A DNA stretch of 64,000 nt, taken from the NCBI GenBank assembly GCA_037721215.1, contig JBBJNV010000016.1, positions 1 through 64,000 on the forward strand, given 5' to 3'. Within the stretch, counting starts at the first letter, position 1. Each line of letters begins with the position of its first letter. Source of the stretch: Gemmatimonadaceae bacterium (GTDB taxonomy: Bacteria > Gemmatimonadota > Gemmatimonadetes > Gemmatimonadales > Gemmatimonadaceae). The notes beneath the pieces are model-generated. The model was not told the origin of the DNA and made no database searches. It worked only from the letters and a program-made list of their open reading frames with translations. Made by a program: the position numbers and the translations under genes. Positions 33,781 through 42,599 of the stretch are shown here, piece by piece.

Positions 33781-34913
33781 CCGTCCGCATCGCGCGGGTC
33801 ATCACATACACATTCGTCGGGTTGTTCACGCTGGTCGCGCTGCGCCTTACGCCGCCCATCGCGAGCGTCCCGGACGCGGATCTGCTTGGCGGATTCGCCG
33901 ATGCGTCCGCCGGTTCCGGCGCCGGGCGTACGAGCGCGATCGTACCGGCGTCGGGTCTCCCGCTCGCACGAGCGGCGCCTCGATCTCTGGAAATTGCCAT
34001 GAATCCGGTCGTGGTCGAGCCCAGCGAGGTACTTGTCGCTCCGGTGTTCGTGCTGGCGTCGTCCGCCGACAAAGTCGACACCCTTGCGGTGGGGGGAGTA
34101 ATTCAATCGAGCCTGGTAAACGCTCTCGACGCCGCAGGCGGGGCTGCCCTGCCCCGATCGGCACGGGCGAACCTTGCATTCTCGCTCGCCGACATTTTCG
34201 AGTACCGCGTCGACATGAGCCGTGATCTCCACGAAGGCGACAAGGTTCATGTGCTCGTTGAGCGGTTGCAAAAACCGAACGGTGCGATCATCGTCAACAA
34301 AATTCTCGGCGCGCGGCTGGCACTTTCAGGCAATGAGATCGAAGCGATTCGTTTTTCGAGTCGGAATGCGAGCGGGGAGTATTTCGACGGATCGGGAAAG
34401 TCCTTGCGGGCCTCGTTCCTCCGCGCTCCCGTGACTTTCCGACGCATCTCGAGCATGTTCGGCGGGCGCAGGCACCCGGTACTCGGCGTCTGGCGGCGGC
34501 ATAAGGGAACCGACTATGCCGCGGCGATGGGAACACCGGTTCGCAGTATTGGAGACGGAGTAATCGTCTTCGCCGGGCGAAAGGGCGGATACGGCAACGT
34601 TGTCGACATCAGGCATCGAAACGGCTTCGTCAGTCGTTACGGTCACTTGAGAGGCTTTTCAAAAAGCACGCGTCGAGGGGCGCGGGTTTTAATCGGCACA
34701 ACGATCGGTTCTGTTGGCATGAGCGGTCTTGCAACTGGTCCCCATCTGCACTTCGAGGTGCTCGTGAACGGCGTTCAGCGCGATCCGCGTATTGCGCTCC
34801 GAATGAAGGGTGGGGAACCGATCCCATCCCGCGAGCGCGCCACCTTCGAACGACTGCGCTCACAGACGCTTGCGTCCTTCGGGGCTGCCGCACCAGTGAG
34901 CAAGAGAAACTAG
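33777..34913 (+). CDS. M23 family murein endopeptidase
   Basis: This 378-residue exported protein has an N-terminal membrane anchor or signal (about residues 5-23). A long variable region precedes a LysM-like or spacer part (about 130-215). The C-terminal peptidase_M23 (LytM) domain has HKGTDYA (zinc ligands His and Asp near 242-246), RYGHL and HLHFE (near 322-326), so all zinc ligands are present and it is probably active on peptidoglycan cross-links. The start is TTG 33777, overlapping the ftsZ stop. Coupling a wall hydrolase to ftsZ suggests a role in daughter-cell separation, but this is inference from position. Confidence 0.85.
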   Translation: MTVRIARVITYTFVGLFTLVALRLTPPIASVPDADLLGGFADASAGSGAGRTSAIVPASGLPLARAAPRSLEIAMNPVVVEPSEVLVAPVFVLASSADKVDTLAVGGVIQSSLVNALDAAGGAALPRSARANLAFSLADIFEYRVDMSRDLHEGDKVHVLVERLQKPNGAIIVNKILGARLALSGNEIEAIRFSSRNASGEYFDGSGKSLRASFLRAPVTFRRISSMFGGRRHPVLGVWRRHKGTDYAAAMGTPVRSIGDGVIVFAGRKGGYGNVVDIRHRNGFVSRYGHLRGFSKSTRRGARVLIGTTIGSVGMSGLATGPHLHFEVLVNGVQRDPRIALRMKGGEPIPSRERATFERLRSQTLASFGAAAPVSKRN

Positions 34914-34946
34914 TCGCAAGGCCATCCGCGATCGCAGTAGCCATGA

Positions 34947-35912
34947 TCAGGTAGTTTGTGGGGCGGCCGCCGGATCGGGGTCGGGAAAGAAGGCGCGCCG
35001 GAAGCGGTCAACGAAATCGGCTGGCATGTTTCCAATCCAGATCCGGTCGATCTTTCCGGACTTTACAAGCACCGCTGTCGGCACCGCTTGTGCGAGACGC
35101 CCCATCAGAGAGGGCGATATCGTTGCCATCGGAAATCTGATCCCCTTGTCGGCAATGAACGAGTTGAGCCGTTCCCTCGACGATCCGACCACTCCAACTA
35201 CGCGCGGCAGCCGCGGCGACTGAATCATCGCGTTAGCGAGGGTCACGAATTTGGTGCAGTACGGGCAATCGGGACCGAGGTAGGCGACGAGCATCTCGTC
35301 GCTGATGTTTCCGGATGTCGCCCCCCCCGACCAGGAGTGCCGCCATTTGCGCCCGACCTTGAGCGGATTGAGATCGAACAGCGCGTGACCGTGCTTATCG
35401 GGGTAACGGCGCGCGAACTCGGCGAGACCGCCAGTGACGAGTGTTGCGGCAATGGCGACGAACACCATCCAGAGAGACATCGGTGTCGCCGGCATTGGGG
35501 CGAACCAAGCGGCGAGCACGAGCGCGGCAAACGCGGAGTTGAGACCGATGCTCTGCGCAATCGAGGGATGAATGAATCCGCCGTAGCAACCACAGTCGGC
35601 CGCCTTGCCGCTGCGCACTCCCCACCAGCTGATCGCCGAAAACACCACCAGAAGAACGAGCGTTGCGGGCAGGACGATGGCAGGGGCAATTCCGAGAATC
35701 AATGCAACGCCCCAGCCCGCCTCGAACGCTGCGGCGCCGACAACGGCGGGCCAGAGGAGACGGTCGGGTATCCAGCCAAGCGAGGACAGATGCTGGCGAA
35801 AAGTCTGCGGAGCGATCGCCTTGATGACGGCCGTCCACACGAATGTGGCGCCGACGATGCGAGGCCCCAGCGAGATCCACTGGGCGGCGGTGATTTCAGA
35901 AAGCAGGTTCAT
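34947..35912 (-). CDS. MauE/DoxX-like membrane protein fused to a thioredoxin-like domain
   Basis: The 321-residue protein has four or five membrane segments in the first 165 residues, with a CGC pair (Cys107, Cys109) in a DCGCYGG turn, as in MauE/DoxX-type proteins. A C-terminal region (about 200-310) contains CPYC (Cys216, Cys219) and VPTAVLV, matching a thioredoxin fold. Such fusions move reducing power across the membrane to form or reduce disulfides. It lies alone on the minus strand between the M23 gene and ftsY. The substrate is unknown. Confidence 0.75.
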   Translation of the reverse strand: MNLLSEITAAQWISLGPRIVGATFVWTAVIKAIAPQTFRQHLSSLGWIPDRLLWPAVVGAAAFEAGWGVALILGIAPAIVLPATLVLLVVFSAISWWGVRSGKAADCGCYGGFIHPSIAQSIGLNSAFAALVLAAWFAPMPATPMSLWMVFVAIAATLVTGGLAEFARRYPDKHGHALFDLNPLKVGRKWRHSWSGGATSGNISDEMLVAYLGPDCPYCTKFVTLANAMIQSPRLPRVVGVVGSSRERLNSFIADKGIRFPMATISPSLMGRLAQAVPTAVLVKSGKIDRIWIGNMPADFVDRFRRAFFPDPDPAAAPQTT

Positions 35913-35971
35913 TCAGTTGCGGGTTCGGGAACATCCGGAGACGGGATCCATGCTATCATCACTTCAGTTGC

Positions 35972-35990
35972 AATCCCCAGTCGGGGGATT
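35972..35990. repeat. Inverted repeat in the ftsY/MauE divergent region
   Basis: AATCCCC (35972-35978) and GGGGATT (35984-35990) form a perfect 7-bp stem with a 5-base loop, about midway in the 192 bases between the two divergent genes. It may be an operator or an RNA hairpin in either leader. The surrounding 192 bases have no convincing promoter on either strand. Confidence 0.5.
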
Positions 35991-36104
35991 TCTGTGGGGA
36001 GCCGATATCCCGCTCGCGTTAAGTTTCCAAAGCCGGAACGACCTGAATGCCGGCGACAAGTGCGCCCATCGCTTCCCGCGAAATCACTCGACTTTCACAA
36101 TCTG

Positions 36105-37037
36105 ATGCCTCGAATCCTCCGCCGCGATGGTGATCTACCCGTACGGTCGCTCTGGCAGCGCGTAAAAGATATCGCGCTCACCGATGTGAGCGTGCTCGCC
36201 CGCGGAGGAGTCAGCGAAGGGTCGCTCGAGAAGCTGGAAGAAGTTCTGATCGAGGCAGATTTCGGTGTTGCCACGAGTATGCGCCTGGTTGAAGATGTGC
36301 GACTTCAGGCACTGCGTGGAACGATAAGAACGCAGAGCGATTTCCTCGCCACGCTCGAGGAAGGTGTCGCGACGGCCCTCGGAGCTGACACCGATGACGC
36401 CGCAGTGGTTTTTGCCGCCAAGCCGCCAACGGTGATACTGGTCATTGGAGTGAACGGCGCTGGGAAGACGACCTTCATTGGCAAGCTTGCTGCTCTCATG
36501 CAGGTCCGCGGAAAACGCACGCTTGTCGGTGCGGCGGACACATTTCGTGCTGGCGCAGTTGACCAGCTGCGCATGTGGGCCGAACGAAGCGGCGCCGATT
36601 TTCTTGGCGCAGTGCAGGGAACCGATCCGGCTTCCGTGGCATTCAGCGCGATCGACGCCGCCATTACGCGTGGAATGGACGTGGTCATCATCGACACTGC
36701 CGGCCGATTGCATACGAGCGCCGGTCTGATGGAGGAGCTCAGAAAAATCCATCGCGTTATCGGCAAACGCATCCCCGGCGCGCCACACGAAACCTTGCTC
36801 GTACTCGATGCAACGATTGGGCAGAATGCTCTCGCGCAGGCCCGCACGTTTGCCGCATCGGTACCGATTACTGGAATCGTGATGACCAAGCTGGATGGCA
36901 CCGCCCGCGGAGGAATCGTTCTCGCGGTGCGCGAAGCGCTGAACGTCCCCGTCAAGTTCATCGGTACGGGCGAAACAATGGCGGACATCGAGCCATTCAA
37001 TCCGGTCGCGTTCGCCAACGAGCTGGTCGAGGGGTAA
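36105..37037 (+). CDS. ftsY: Signal recognition particle receptor FtsY
   Basis: FtsY is the GTPase receptor for SRP-ribosome complexes at the membrane. The 310-residue protein has the N domain (about 1-95) and the G domain: P-loop GVNGAGKTTFIGKLA (near residue 115), DTFRAGAVDQLRMWAERS, the DTAGRLHT motif and TKLDGTARGG. It ends GTGETMADIEPFNPVAFANEL, as in the family. It is the short form without an acidic A domain. ATG 36105 begins just before the N domain. The open frame upstream is only a shadow of the opposite-strand MauE-like gene. Confidence 0.96.
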   Translation: MPRILRRDGDLPVRSLWQRVKDIALTDVSVLARGGVSEGSLEKLEEVLIEADFGVATSMRLVEDVRLQALRGTIRTQSDFLATLEEGVATALGADTDDAAVVFAAKPPTVILVIGVNGAGKTTFIGKLAALMQVRGKRTLVGAADTFRAGAVDQLRMWAERSGADFLGAVQGTDPASVAFSAIDAAITRGMDVVIIDTAGRLHTSAGLMEELRKIHRVIGKRIPGAPHETLLVLDATIGQNALAQARTFAASVPITGIVMTKLDGTARGGIVLAVREALNVPVKFIGTGETMADIEPFNPVAFANELVEG

Positions 37038-37043
37038 GGCCGA

Positions 37044-39149
37044 ATGGGCGATGACGAGCGGCGGAGGTCGTCGTCCGGCGCCGGGAAAATATATCTCGAC
37101 ATGCCAGTCACATACCTCAAGGGTGTCGGGCCAGGTCGCGCCGAGGCCCTTCGCCGTCTTGGTATCGTGACGGCTCGCGATCTCCTGCTCCACATACCGC
37201 AGCGCTACGAAGACGCAACCACTGTCAGTCCCATCTCATCGCTCGAACCCGGGATGGACGCCACTGTCGTTGGCAGGGTCATATCGAAGGGAATTATGCC
37301 TACGCGAAAAGGTCTTCGGATTTTTCAGGCCGTCGTCAAGGATGACTCCGGGATGATCGAAGCGTCGTGGCCGGGTCAGCCTTTTCTGGACCGTGCCATA
37401 TCTAAAGACGATACTCTGCTGCTTACAGGGCCGGTTCGCTTCTACCATGGCCGGCAACTCCAGCCCCGTGAATACGTCAACCTCGGTGCCGACTCGGCAC
37501 ACTTTGCGGGGGGGCGGGTGCTGTCAGTTTATCCTGCCACTGAAGGCCTTTCCTTCAAGATTATCAGGGGAATCATCGAGAGCCATATCGATGCCCTGCT
37601 GCCATTAGTCCGGGAGTATCTGCCAGCGAAGCTGCTGGCAAGGTCTTCACTCCCCAGTCTACCTGATGCATTGAGAACGTTACACCAGCCGAGTTCCATT
37701 CCCGAAGCTGAGCGCGCGCGCGGGCGACTTGCATTCGAGGAGCTTTTGTTCGTTCACCTCCTGCACCGCCGCGCCAATCGCATCGCCCGTCAGCGGCGAA
37801 CAGGAATCACCTTCGAAAATCGACGCGAGCTGACCTCCGCTTTGAAGGAAGCACTGCCTTTCGTGCTCACAGGCGCACAGACTACCGCCCTCCGCGAAAT
37901 TGTCGGGGACATGTGCAGCGAGCGCAGAATGCACCGACTTCTTCAAGGGGATGTTGGCAGCGGGAAAACAATCATCTCCCTGTTCGCGTCGCTGCTGGCG
38001 ATGGAGAATGGATACCAGGCAGCACTCATGGCTCCTACCGAACTCCTCGCCGAGCAGCATTTTCGAACGGTCTCAGGCCTGCTGGAGCCACTGGGCATCC
38101 GCCCGCTACTTGTGACGGGAAGCCTCAGCGGTCAAGCGCGCGCTGACGCCGCAAAAAGAATGGGCGAGGCCGCACCGCTGTTTGTGATCGGCACCCATGC
38201 GCTGGTTCAGGCAGCGACATCATTTGCCAATCTCGGTTTTGCAACCGTCGACGAGCAGCACCGTTTTGGCGTTGAGCAGCGCGCCGCTCTTTCCACAAAG
38301 GGCGCTACGCCGGACATTCTTCTGATGAGTGCAACACCTATCCCGCGTTCACTCGCTCTGACGATGTACGGCGATCTCGATGTCAGCACCTTGGACGAAA
38401 GGCCGGCTGGCCGCCAGCCAGTGACAACTGTCATCCGGCCGGGTAAAGCGCGTGAAAAGGTTCTGAACTTTGTGCTGCGTGAAACGGATAAGGGTCGCCA
38501 GGCTTACATCGTTTATCCGGTCATTGAAGAATCTGAAAAAACCGACCTGAAAGCGGCAACGACGATGTTTCAGGAACTCTCTGCCGGCCCGTTCGACCGG
38601 AAGCGCGTTGCGTTGCTCCATGGCCGCATTCCTTCGGCCGAGCGCAACGCAACGATGCGCGCTTTTCGCGACGGCGCAATCGACATTCTCGTTGCGACAA
38701 CGGTCATAGAAGTCGGTATCGACGTTGCAAACGCAACGGTGATGCTGATCGAGCATCCGGAGCGATTCGGACTGTCGCAACTGCATCAGTTGCGCGGACG
38801 TGTGGGCCGCGGAGCCGAGGCCTCGTACTGCATCCTGCTTGGTGATTTCGGGCCGGACGCGGCAGCCCGGTTGAACATCTTCGCGGGAACGGAGGATGGA
38901 TTCGCGATTGCGCGCGCTGACCTTGGCATTCGCGGCATGGGAAATCTTTTTGGCGAAGAACAGAGTGGCGACGCGACTTTTCGCGTTGCTGACCCGATCC
39001 GCGACGAGCAGCTCAATATCGAAGCCCGGGTTGCCGCCGAAGAGATACTGTCACTGGATCCCGACTTGGAAATGAAAGAGCACGCCGGAATTCGCGGTGT
39101 GCTCTCAGATCGCTACGCCCGTGCCCTTCAGCTCTTCAGGGTTGGATGA
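37044..39149 (+). CDS. recG: ATP-dependent DNA helicase RecG
   Basis: RecG reverses stalled replication forks and branch-migrates Holliday junctions. The 701-residue protein starts with the wedge/OB region (PVTYLKGVGPGRAEALRRLGI, then LLLHIPQRYED). Helicase motif I is GDVGSGKT (near residue 303) and motif II is DEQH (near 403, the RecG version of DEAD). SATPIPRSLALT is motif III, and the C-terminal lobe has QLHQLRGRVGRG. All parts are present and the length is normal. It begins six bases after ftsY and ends convergent with the minus-strand lipoprotein gene. Confidence 0.97.
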   Translation: MGDDERRRSSSGAGKIYLDMPVTYLKGVGPGRAEALRRLGIVTARDLLLHIPQRYEDATTVSPISSLEPGMDATVVGRVISKGIMPTRKGLRIFQAVVKDDSGMIEASWPGQPFLDRAISKDDTLLLTGPVRFYHGRQLQPREYVNLGADSAHFAGGRVLSVYPATEGLSFKIIRGIIESHIDALLPLVREYLPAKLLARSSLPSLPDALRTLHQPSSIPEAERARGRLAFEELLFVHLLHRRANRIARQRRTGITFENRRELTSALKEALPFVLTGAQTTALREIVGDMCSERRMHRLLQGDVGSGKTIISLFASLLAMENGYQAALMAPTELLAEQHFRTVSGLLEPLGIRPLLVTGSLSGQARADAAKRMGEAAPLFVIGTHALVQAATSFANLGFATVDEQHRFGVEQRAALSTKGATPDILLMSATPIPRSLALTMYGDLDVSTLDERPAGRQPVTTVIRPGKAREKVLNFVLRETDKGRQAYIVYPVIEESEKTDLKAATTMFQELSAGPFDRKRVALLHGRIPSAERNATMRAFRDGAIDILVATTVIEVGIDVANATVMLIEHPERFGLSQLHQLRGRVGRGAEASYCILLGDFGPDAAARLNIFAGTEDGFAIARADLGIRGMGNLFGEEQSGDATFRVADPIRDEQLNIEARVAAEEILSLDPDLEMKEHAGIRGVLSDRYARALQLFRVG

Positions 39150-39166
39150 TGACGAGACATTGAAAC

Positions 39167-39712
39167 TCAGCGGCTTGGGTTTGCCAGCCGCTTCTTGATT
39201 CGCTCGAGCTCGGCATTTGCCTTGGCGAGCTGGTCGCGGAGCGCTGCTGTGTCTTCGTCGCGTGTGACGAAGACAGTGTCGCGACCGTTGTTCACTACCC
39301 TGGGCGTCGCCAGCACCGCCTGCCGCATCGCCTGCACGGTCATGGCGCTTCGTTTCAGCACCAGCGCCTGCGGCCGGTATGCCACCGCCCCAGGGGTGCT
39401 CAGATAAATGTCGAGCGCCCGAATTCCCTCGGTCATCGATGCCGTCTTGTTGGCCGGGTCTACCATATGAAGTGCACGCCAGAAACTGATCTCATGCGCG
39501 TCGGCTTTGTTTTTTGCCTTGAGTGCATAATCAGCCAGAATCCTGTCGGCACCAGCGTAATCGCCAGAGTCGGCGCGTCGCTGAGCCGAAGCGAGAGTTG
39601 TGGCATAGGATGACGCAGGAGACGGAGCCTGCGAACCCCGGGCCGGAGAGCAAGCGCCGGCGGTGATGACCGACACGAGACAGAAAAGCGCCAGTCCGGC
39701 GGATCTGATCAA
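39167..39712 (-). CDS. Putative lipoprotein coupled to a sensor kinase
   Basis: This 181-residue protein has an N-terminal signal (RSAGLALFCLVSVITAGAC) ending in a lipobox-like AGAC, Cys21, so it is probably a lipoprotein. The mature part is helical with Ala-rich stretches of TPR-like character (about 40-100). A C-terminal coiled coil follows (AALRDQLAKANAELERIKKRL). The start is TTG on the minus strand at 39712-39710, overlapping the kinase stop as TTGA. It is thus probably translated only after the kinase and may act with it outside the membrane. I do not recognise a family. Confidence 0.65.
   Translation of the reverse strand: MIRSAGLALFCLVSVITAGACSPARGSQAPSPASSYATTLASAQRRADSGDYAGADRILADYALKAKNKADAHEISFWRALHMVDPANKTASMTEGIRALDIYLSTPGAVAYRPQALVLKRSAMTVQAMRQAVLATPRVVNNGRDTVFVTRDEDTAALRDQLAKANAELERIKKRLANPSR
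39169..39192. terminator. Candidate bidirectional hairpin between convergent genes
   Basis: AGCGGCT (39169-39175) pairs with AGCCGCT (39186-39192) around a ten-base loop, and on the + strand TTCTTGATT follows. It lies 19 bases past the recG stop and over the last codons of the minus-strand lipoprotein gene. It could terminate recG transcription. The T-run is weak. Confidence 0.35.
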
Positions 39713-41208
39713 ACGACTTCCTCCACCGCAGGCATGCGCCGGAATGGAGTGCGGCGGGTGATCACTGCTCTGATAGGCAGAATGATCGTAAATGTTGTCC
39801 CGATTCCCAATGTGCTCTCCACTGAAACGGATCCGCCGTGTGCTTCGACGATCTCCCGGGCGATCGCCAAGCCAAGACCCGTTCCCTTGACCGCCGCGTA
39901 TGCCTGATTGTTCGCCTGAAAAAATTTCTCGAAGATATGGGGCAACTGTTCCGATGCAATCCCGGCGCCAGTGTCGTGCACCGTGATACACACTTCATGC
40001 TCTGCACCTTCCACAAGCAGCTCGACTGTGCCGCCGCGGTCAGTGAATTTGAAGGCGTTTGAAAGTAGATTGCCGAGCACTTCGTTGATCCTGTCCTCGT
40101 CCCATAACACCTGCGAGGGAAGATTGTTTCCTCTTACCACCCGGAACAATATCTCGCGCTGCAGTGCGAGTACCTGGAATGACGTCTCGAACGAATGTAG
40201 AAAGCGGTCGAGGTCAACCTGTCGTCGCTCGAGTTTTCCTCCACCCGCCTCAAACCGGCTGATGTCCAGCAAGCGCTTCACGAGCCGAGTGAGTGTCTGT
40301 GCCTGCTTGCCGAGCGTCGCGCAGATTTCACGTTGCTTGGGATTGAGCTCGCCATAGATGTTCTCCTGCAGCAGCTCCAGATATCCGACGATCACGTTGA
40401 TTGGCGTCTTTAATTCATGGGACGCGACCGATACAAATTCGGCTTTCAGCTTGTCCAGTTCGGATAATTGCGCCGTCATCGCCTGGTAGCTTGTCGCGAG
40501 GCGCCCAAACTCGTCGTTGCGCCGCTCGACCATCGGCAGCCGCTGCGTAAAGTCGCCGTCAGCGACCGCTTTCATGCCACGCTCCAGATCCTGCACGGGA
40601 CGGCTGATTGAGCGGGTGAGCCAGATTGCGATCAGAGTGGCAAGGAGGAGGGCGATGGCCAGTGCACCGGCAGCGGTCCGCCTTGCCTCGATAGTGGTCG
40701 ACGCGGCGTCAGCCACCCGATCACGGGTTTCGTCCCGCAGCCTGGCTTCGGTGCGCGCCAGCGCCCTCTCGATCGTGCCAAGCGCCGGCCGGGTGCGCTG
40801 AACCGAAATCTCCTCGGCGGTGTTGTTTGCCCCCGCGACGGCCGCGGCATACTCAGCCTGGGTCGAGGCACGGAGCGCAAGAATCGCGTTGGAGATGTCC
40901 GTCGCCGCGGCTCGTGTCGTGTAAGCCGCCAGAGAGTCTGCCACCAGGCTCAACCGGTCCAGCTGCGCGCGCATACGGAGCTCGCTGGCGCTGTCTGCGA
41001 GCAGCACCAAAGCATCTTCGGACCGCTTGACATCGTCGGTTGTCTCGCGGAAGCTCCCGAGGACCAGCGAAGCGGCAAACTCCCGGTCTCGCAGGCTGCG
41101 GGTGGTCTGATGCACCCGCTCTAGAGCCTGAAGCGCGAGCACCAGCGGAATGAGCAGGATGATCGTGATGGAAACGATCCCCAGACCCAGTCGCGTACGC
41201 AGCTTCAT
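39709..41208 (-). CDS. Membrane sensor histidine kinase (HAMP-HisKA-HATPase)
   Basis: This 499-residue inner-membrane kinase has membrane segments at about 8-28 and 179-197 that flank a helical periplasmic sensor region of about 150 residues. A HAMP linker (SRPVQDLERGMKAVADGDF) precedes the HisKA domain with the phosphorylated histidine in SHELKTP (His264). The HATPase has LGNLLSNAFKF, DTGAGI and GTGLGLAIAREIVEAHGG. All catalytic motifs are intact. No response regulator is next to it, so its target is unknown. The downstream lipoprotein is translationally coupled and may be an accessory sensor part. It is divergent from asnS. Confidence 0.92.
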   Translation of the reverse strand: MKLRTRLGLGIVSITIILLIPLVLALQALERVHQTTRSLRDREFAASLVLGSFRETTDDVKRSEDALVLLADSASELRMRAQLDRLSLVADSLAAYTTRAAATDISNAILALRASTQAEYAAAVAGANNTAEEISVQRTRPALGTIERALARTEARLRDETRDRVADAASTTIEARRTAAGALAIALLLATLIAIWLTRSISRPVQDLERGMKAVADGDFTQRLPMVERRNDEFGRLATSYQAMTAQLSELDKLKAEFVSVASHELKTPINVIVGYLELLQENIYGELNPKQREICATLGKQAQTLTRLVKRLLDISRFEAGGGKLERRQVDLDRFLHSFETSFQVLALQREILFRVVRGNNLPSQVLWDEDRINEVLGNLLSNAFKFTDRGGTVELLVEGAEHEVCITVHDTGAGIASEQLPHIFEKFFQANNQAYAAVKGTGLGLAIAREIVEAHGGSVSVESTLGIGTTFTIILPIRAVITRRTPFRRMPAVEEVV

Positions 41209-41214
41209 GCGCGG

Positions 41215-41243
41215 TTGACACCCCTGTAAGGGGCACCTAGCTT
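41215..41243 (+). promoter_or_regulatory. asnS promoter with palindromic spacer
   Basis: TTGACA (41215-41220) and TAGCTT (41238-41243) are 17 bases apart. The spacer begins with CCCCT-GTA-AGGGG (41221-41233), a perfect inverted repeat between the two boxes. Transcription would start near 41250, 26 bases before asnS. A repressor bound there would block polymerase. Confidence 0.6.
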
Positions 41244-41275
41244 GCCGCGCACTTCCCGCCCGAACCTATTCCCCA

Positions 41276-42577
41276 ATGACTCCCCCATACGCGCGCATAT
41301 CCGAACTCGGCCCTCACGCCGGACAAGTTGTCCACGTTCGGGGCTGGGTCACCCATCTCCGCTCTTCCGGCAAGATTGCATTTGTGGTCATGCGCGACGG
41401 GAGCGGAATGTTGCAGTGTGTGCTCGTGAAAAATAGTCTTGCAGCCGAGACGTGGGAACGGTTCGCGACCCTATCTCAGGAAACGACGATCGAAGTTACC
41501 GGCGAGGTACGCCAGGATGCGCGTTCCGCGGGCGGTTTCGAGCTTGGTGTAAGTGGTCTGGAGGTGCTCGGCGCCAGCCCCGTGGATTACCCGATTCAGC
41601 CAAAGGAGCACGGGATCGATTTTCTTCTCGACAACCGGCATTTCTGGCTCCGGTCGGGGCGCCAGCGCGCGATCGCGAAAATACGTCACGAAGTGGAACA
41701 GGCCGTTCGCGACTTTTTCTATGAGCGTGACTTCACTCTTGTCGATACGCCGGTCCTGACAGCGGCGATCGGTGAGCGCAGCGGACTCTTCTCCACCGAG
41801 TATTTCGACGAGGGAACCGCGTATTTGGCCCAGACCGGACAGCTTTACGGAGAAGCCGCCGCGGCGGCGTTCGGTAAGATTTACTGCTTCGGACCGACGT
41901 TTCGCGCGGAGAAATCCAAAACCCGCCGCCATCTTACCGAGTTCTGGATGGTGGAGCCCGAGGTGGCGTTCAACGACTCGGATGACAACATGCGGTTGCA
42001 GCAGGAGTTCGTTTCATATCTTGTAACGCGGTGCCTCGAACGACGAAGACCGGAGTTAATCGAACTCGAGCGCGATTTATCGAAGCTCGAATCCGTGGCT
42101 CCGCCATTCCCGAGGATCGATTATTCCGAGGCCGTGCGTATTCTCAAATCGAAAGGCAGTTCCGTGGAATGGGGCGACGATCTTGGTGCCGAAGACGAAT
42201 CTTTGCTCGTCGAAGGTCACGATCGCCCTATCTTCATTTATAACTATCCGAAAGAGGCCAAGGCATTCTACATGAAAGAGAACCCGCAGGACCCGCGGAC
42301 GGTTCTCTGCAACGACTGTCTTGCGCCGGAAGGGTACGGCGAAATTATTGGCGGCTCACAGCGCGAAGACGACTACGACCGGTTGCTTCATCGAATCCAG
42401 GAAGAAAAACTGCCGGTCGTGGCATACGGCTGGTACCTGGATCTCCGGAAATACGGGACGTTCGTTCATTCGGGGTTCGGTCTTGGGCTCGAGCGCACTG
42501 TCTCGTGGATCTGCGGGCTTCCACACCTCCGCGAATCAATTGCCTTCCCCCGGATGATGCACCGATTACGGCCGTAG
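41276..42577 (+). CDS. asnS: Asparaginyl-tRNA synthetase
   Basis: AsnRS, a class IIb synthetase, charges tRNA-Asn directly. The 433-residue protein has an N-terminal OB fold that binds the anticodon (VHVRGWVTHLRSSGKIAFVV). The catalytic domain has TEYFDEGTAYLAQTGQLYGE, motif 2 as FRAEKSKTRRHLTEFWMVEPE and motif 3 as GFGLGLERTVSWICGL. The RRHLTEFWMVEPE form separates AsnRS from AspRS. Its presence means asparagine need not be made on the tRNA by GatCAB. It has its own promoter and is transcribed away from the sensor kinase. Confidence 0.95.
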   Translation: MTPPYARISELGPHAGQVVHVRGWVTHLRSSGKIAFVVMRDGSGMLQCVLVKNSLAAETWERFATLSQETTIEVTGEVRQDARSAGGFELGVSGLEVLGASPVDYPIQPKEHGIDFLLDNRHFWLRSGRQRAIAKIRHEVEQAVRDFFYERDFTLVDTPVLTAAIGERSGLFSTEYFDEGTAYLAQTGQLYGEAAAAAFGKIYCFGPTFRAEKSKTRRHLTEFWMVEPEVAFNDSDDNMRLQQEFVSYLVTRCLERRRPELIELERDLSKLESVAPPFPRIDYSEAVRILKSKGSSVEWGDDLGAEDESLLVEGHDRPIFIYNYPKEAKAFYMKENPQDPRTVLCNDCLAPEGYGEIIGGSQREDDYDRLLHRIQEEKLPVVAYGWYLDLRKYGTFVHSGFGLGLERTVSWICGLPHLRESIAFPRMMHRLRP

Positions 42578-42599
42578 CGCCGGGGCGCGCATTAGCCGC

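Noticed and set aside
34956-36104. Long open frame running into ftsY from the left
   Set aside because: It is antisense to the MauE-thioredoxin gene and rich in Arg/His/Pro with no domain. The FtsY family N-terminus begins at ATG 36105.
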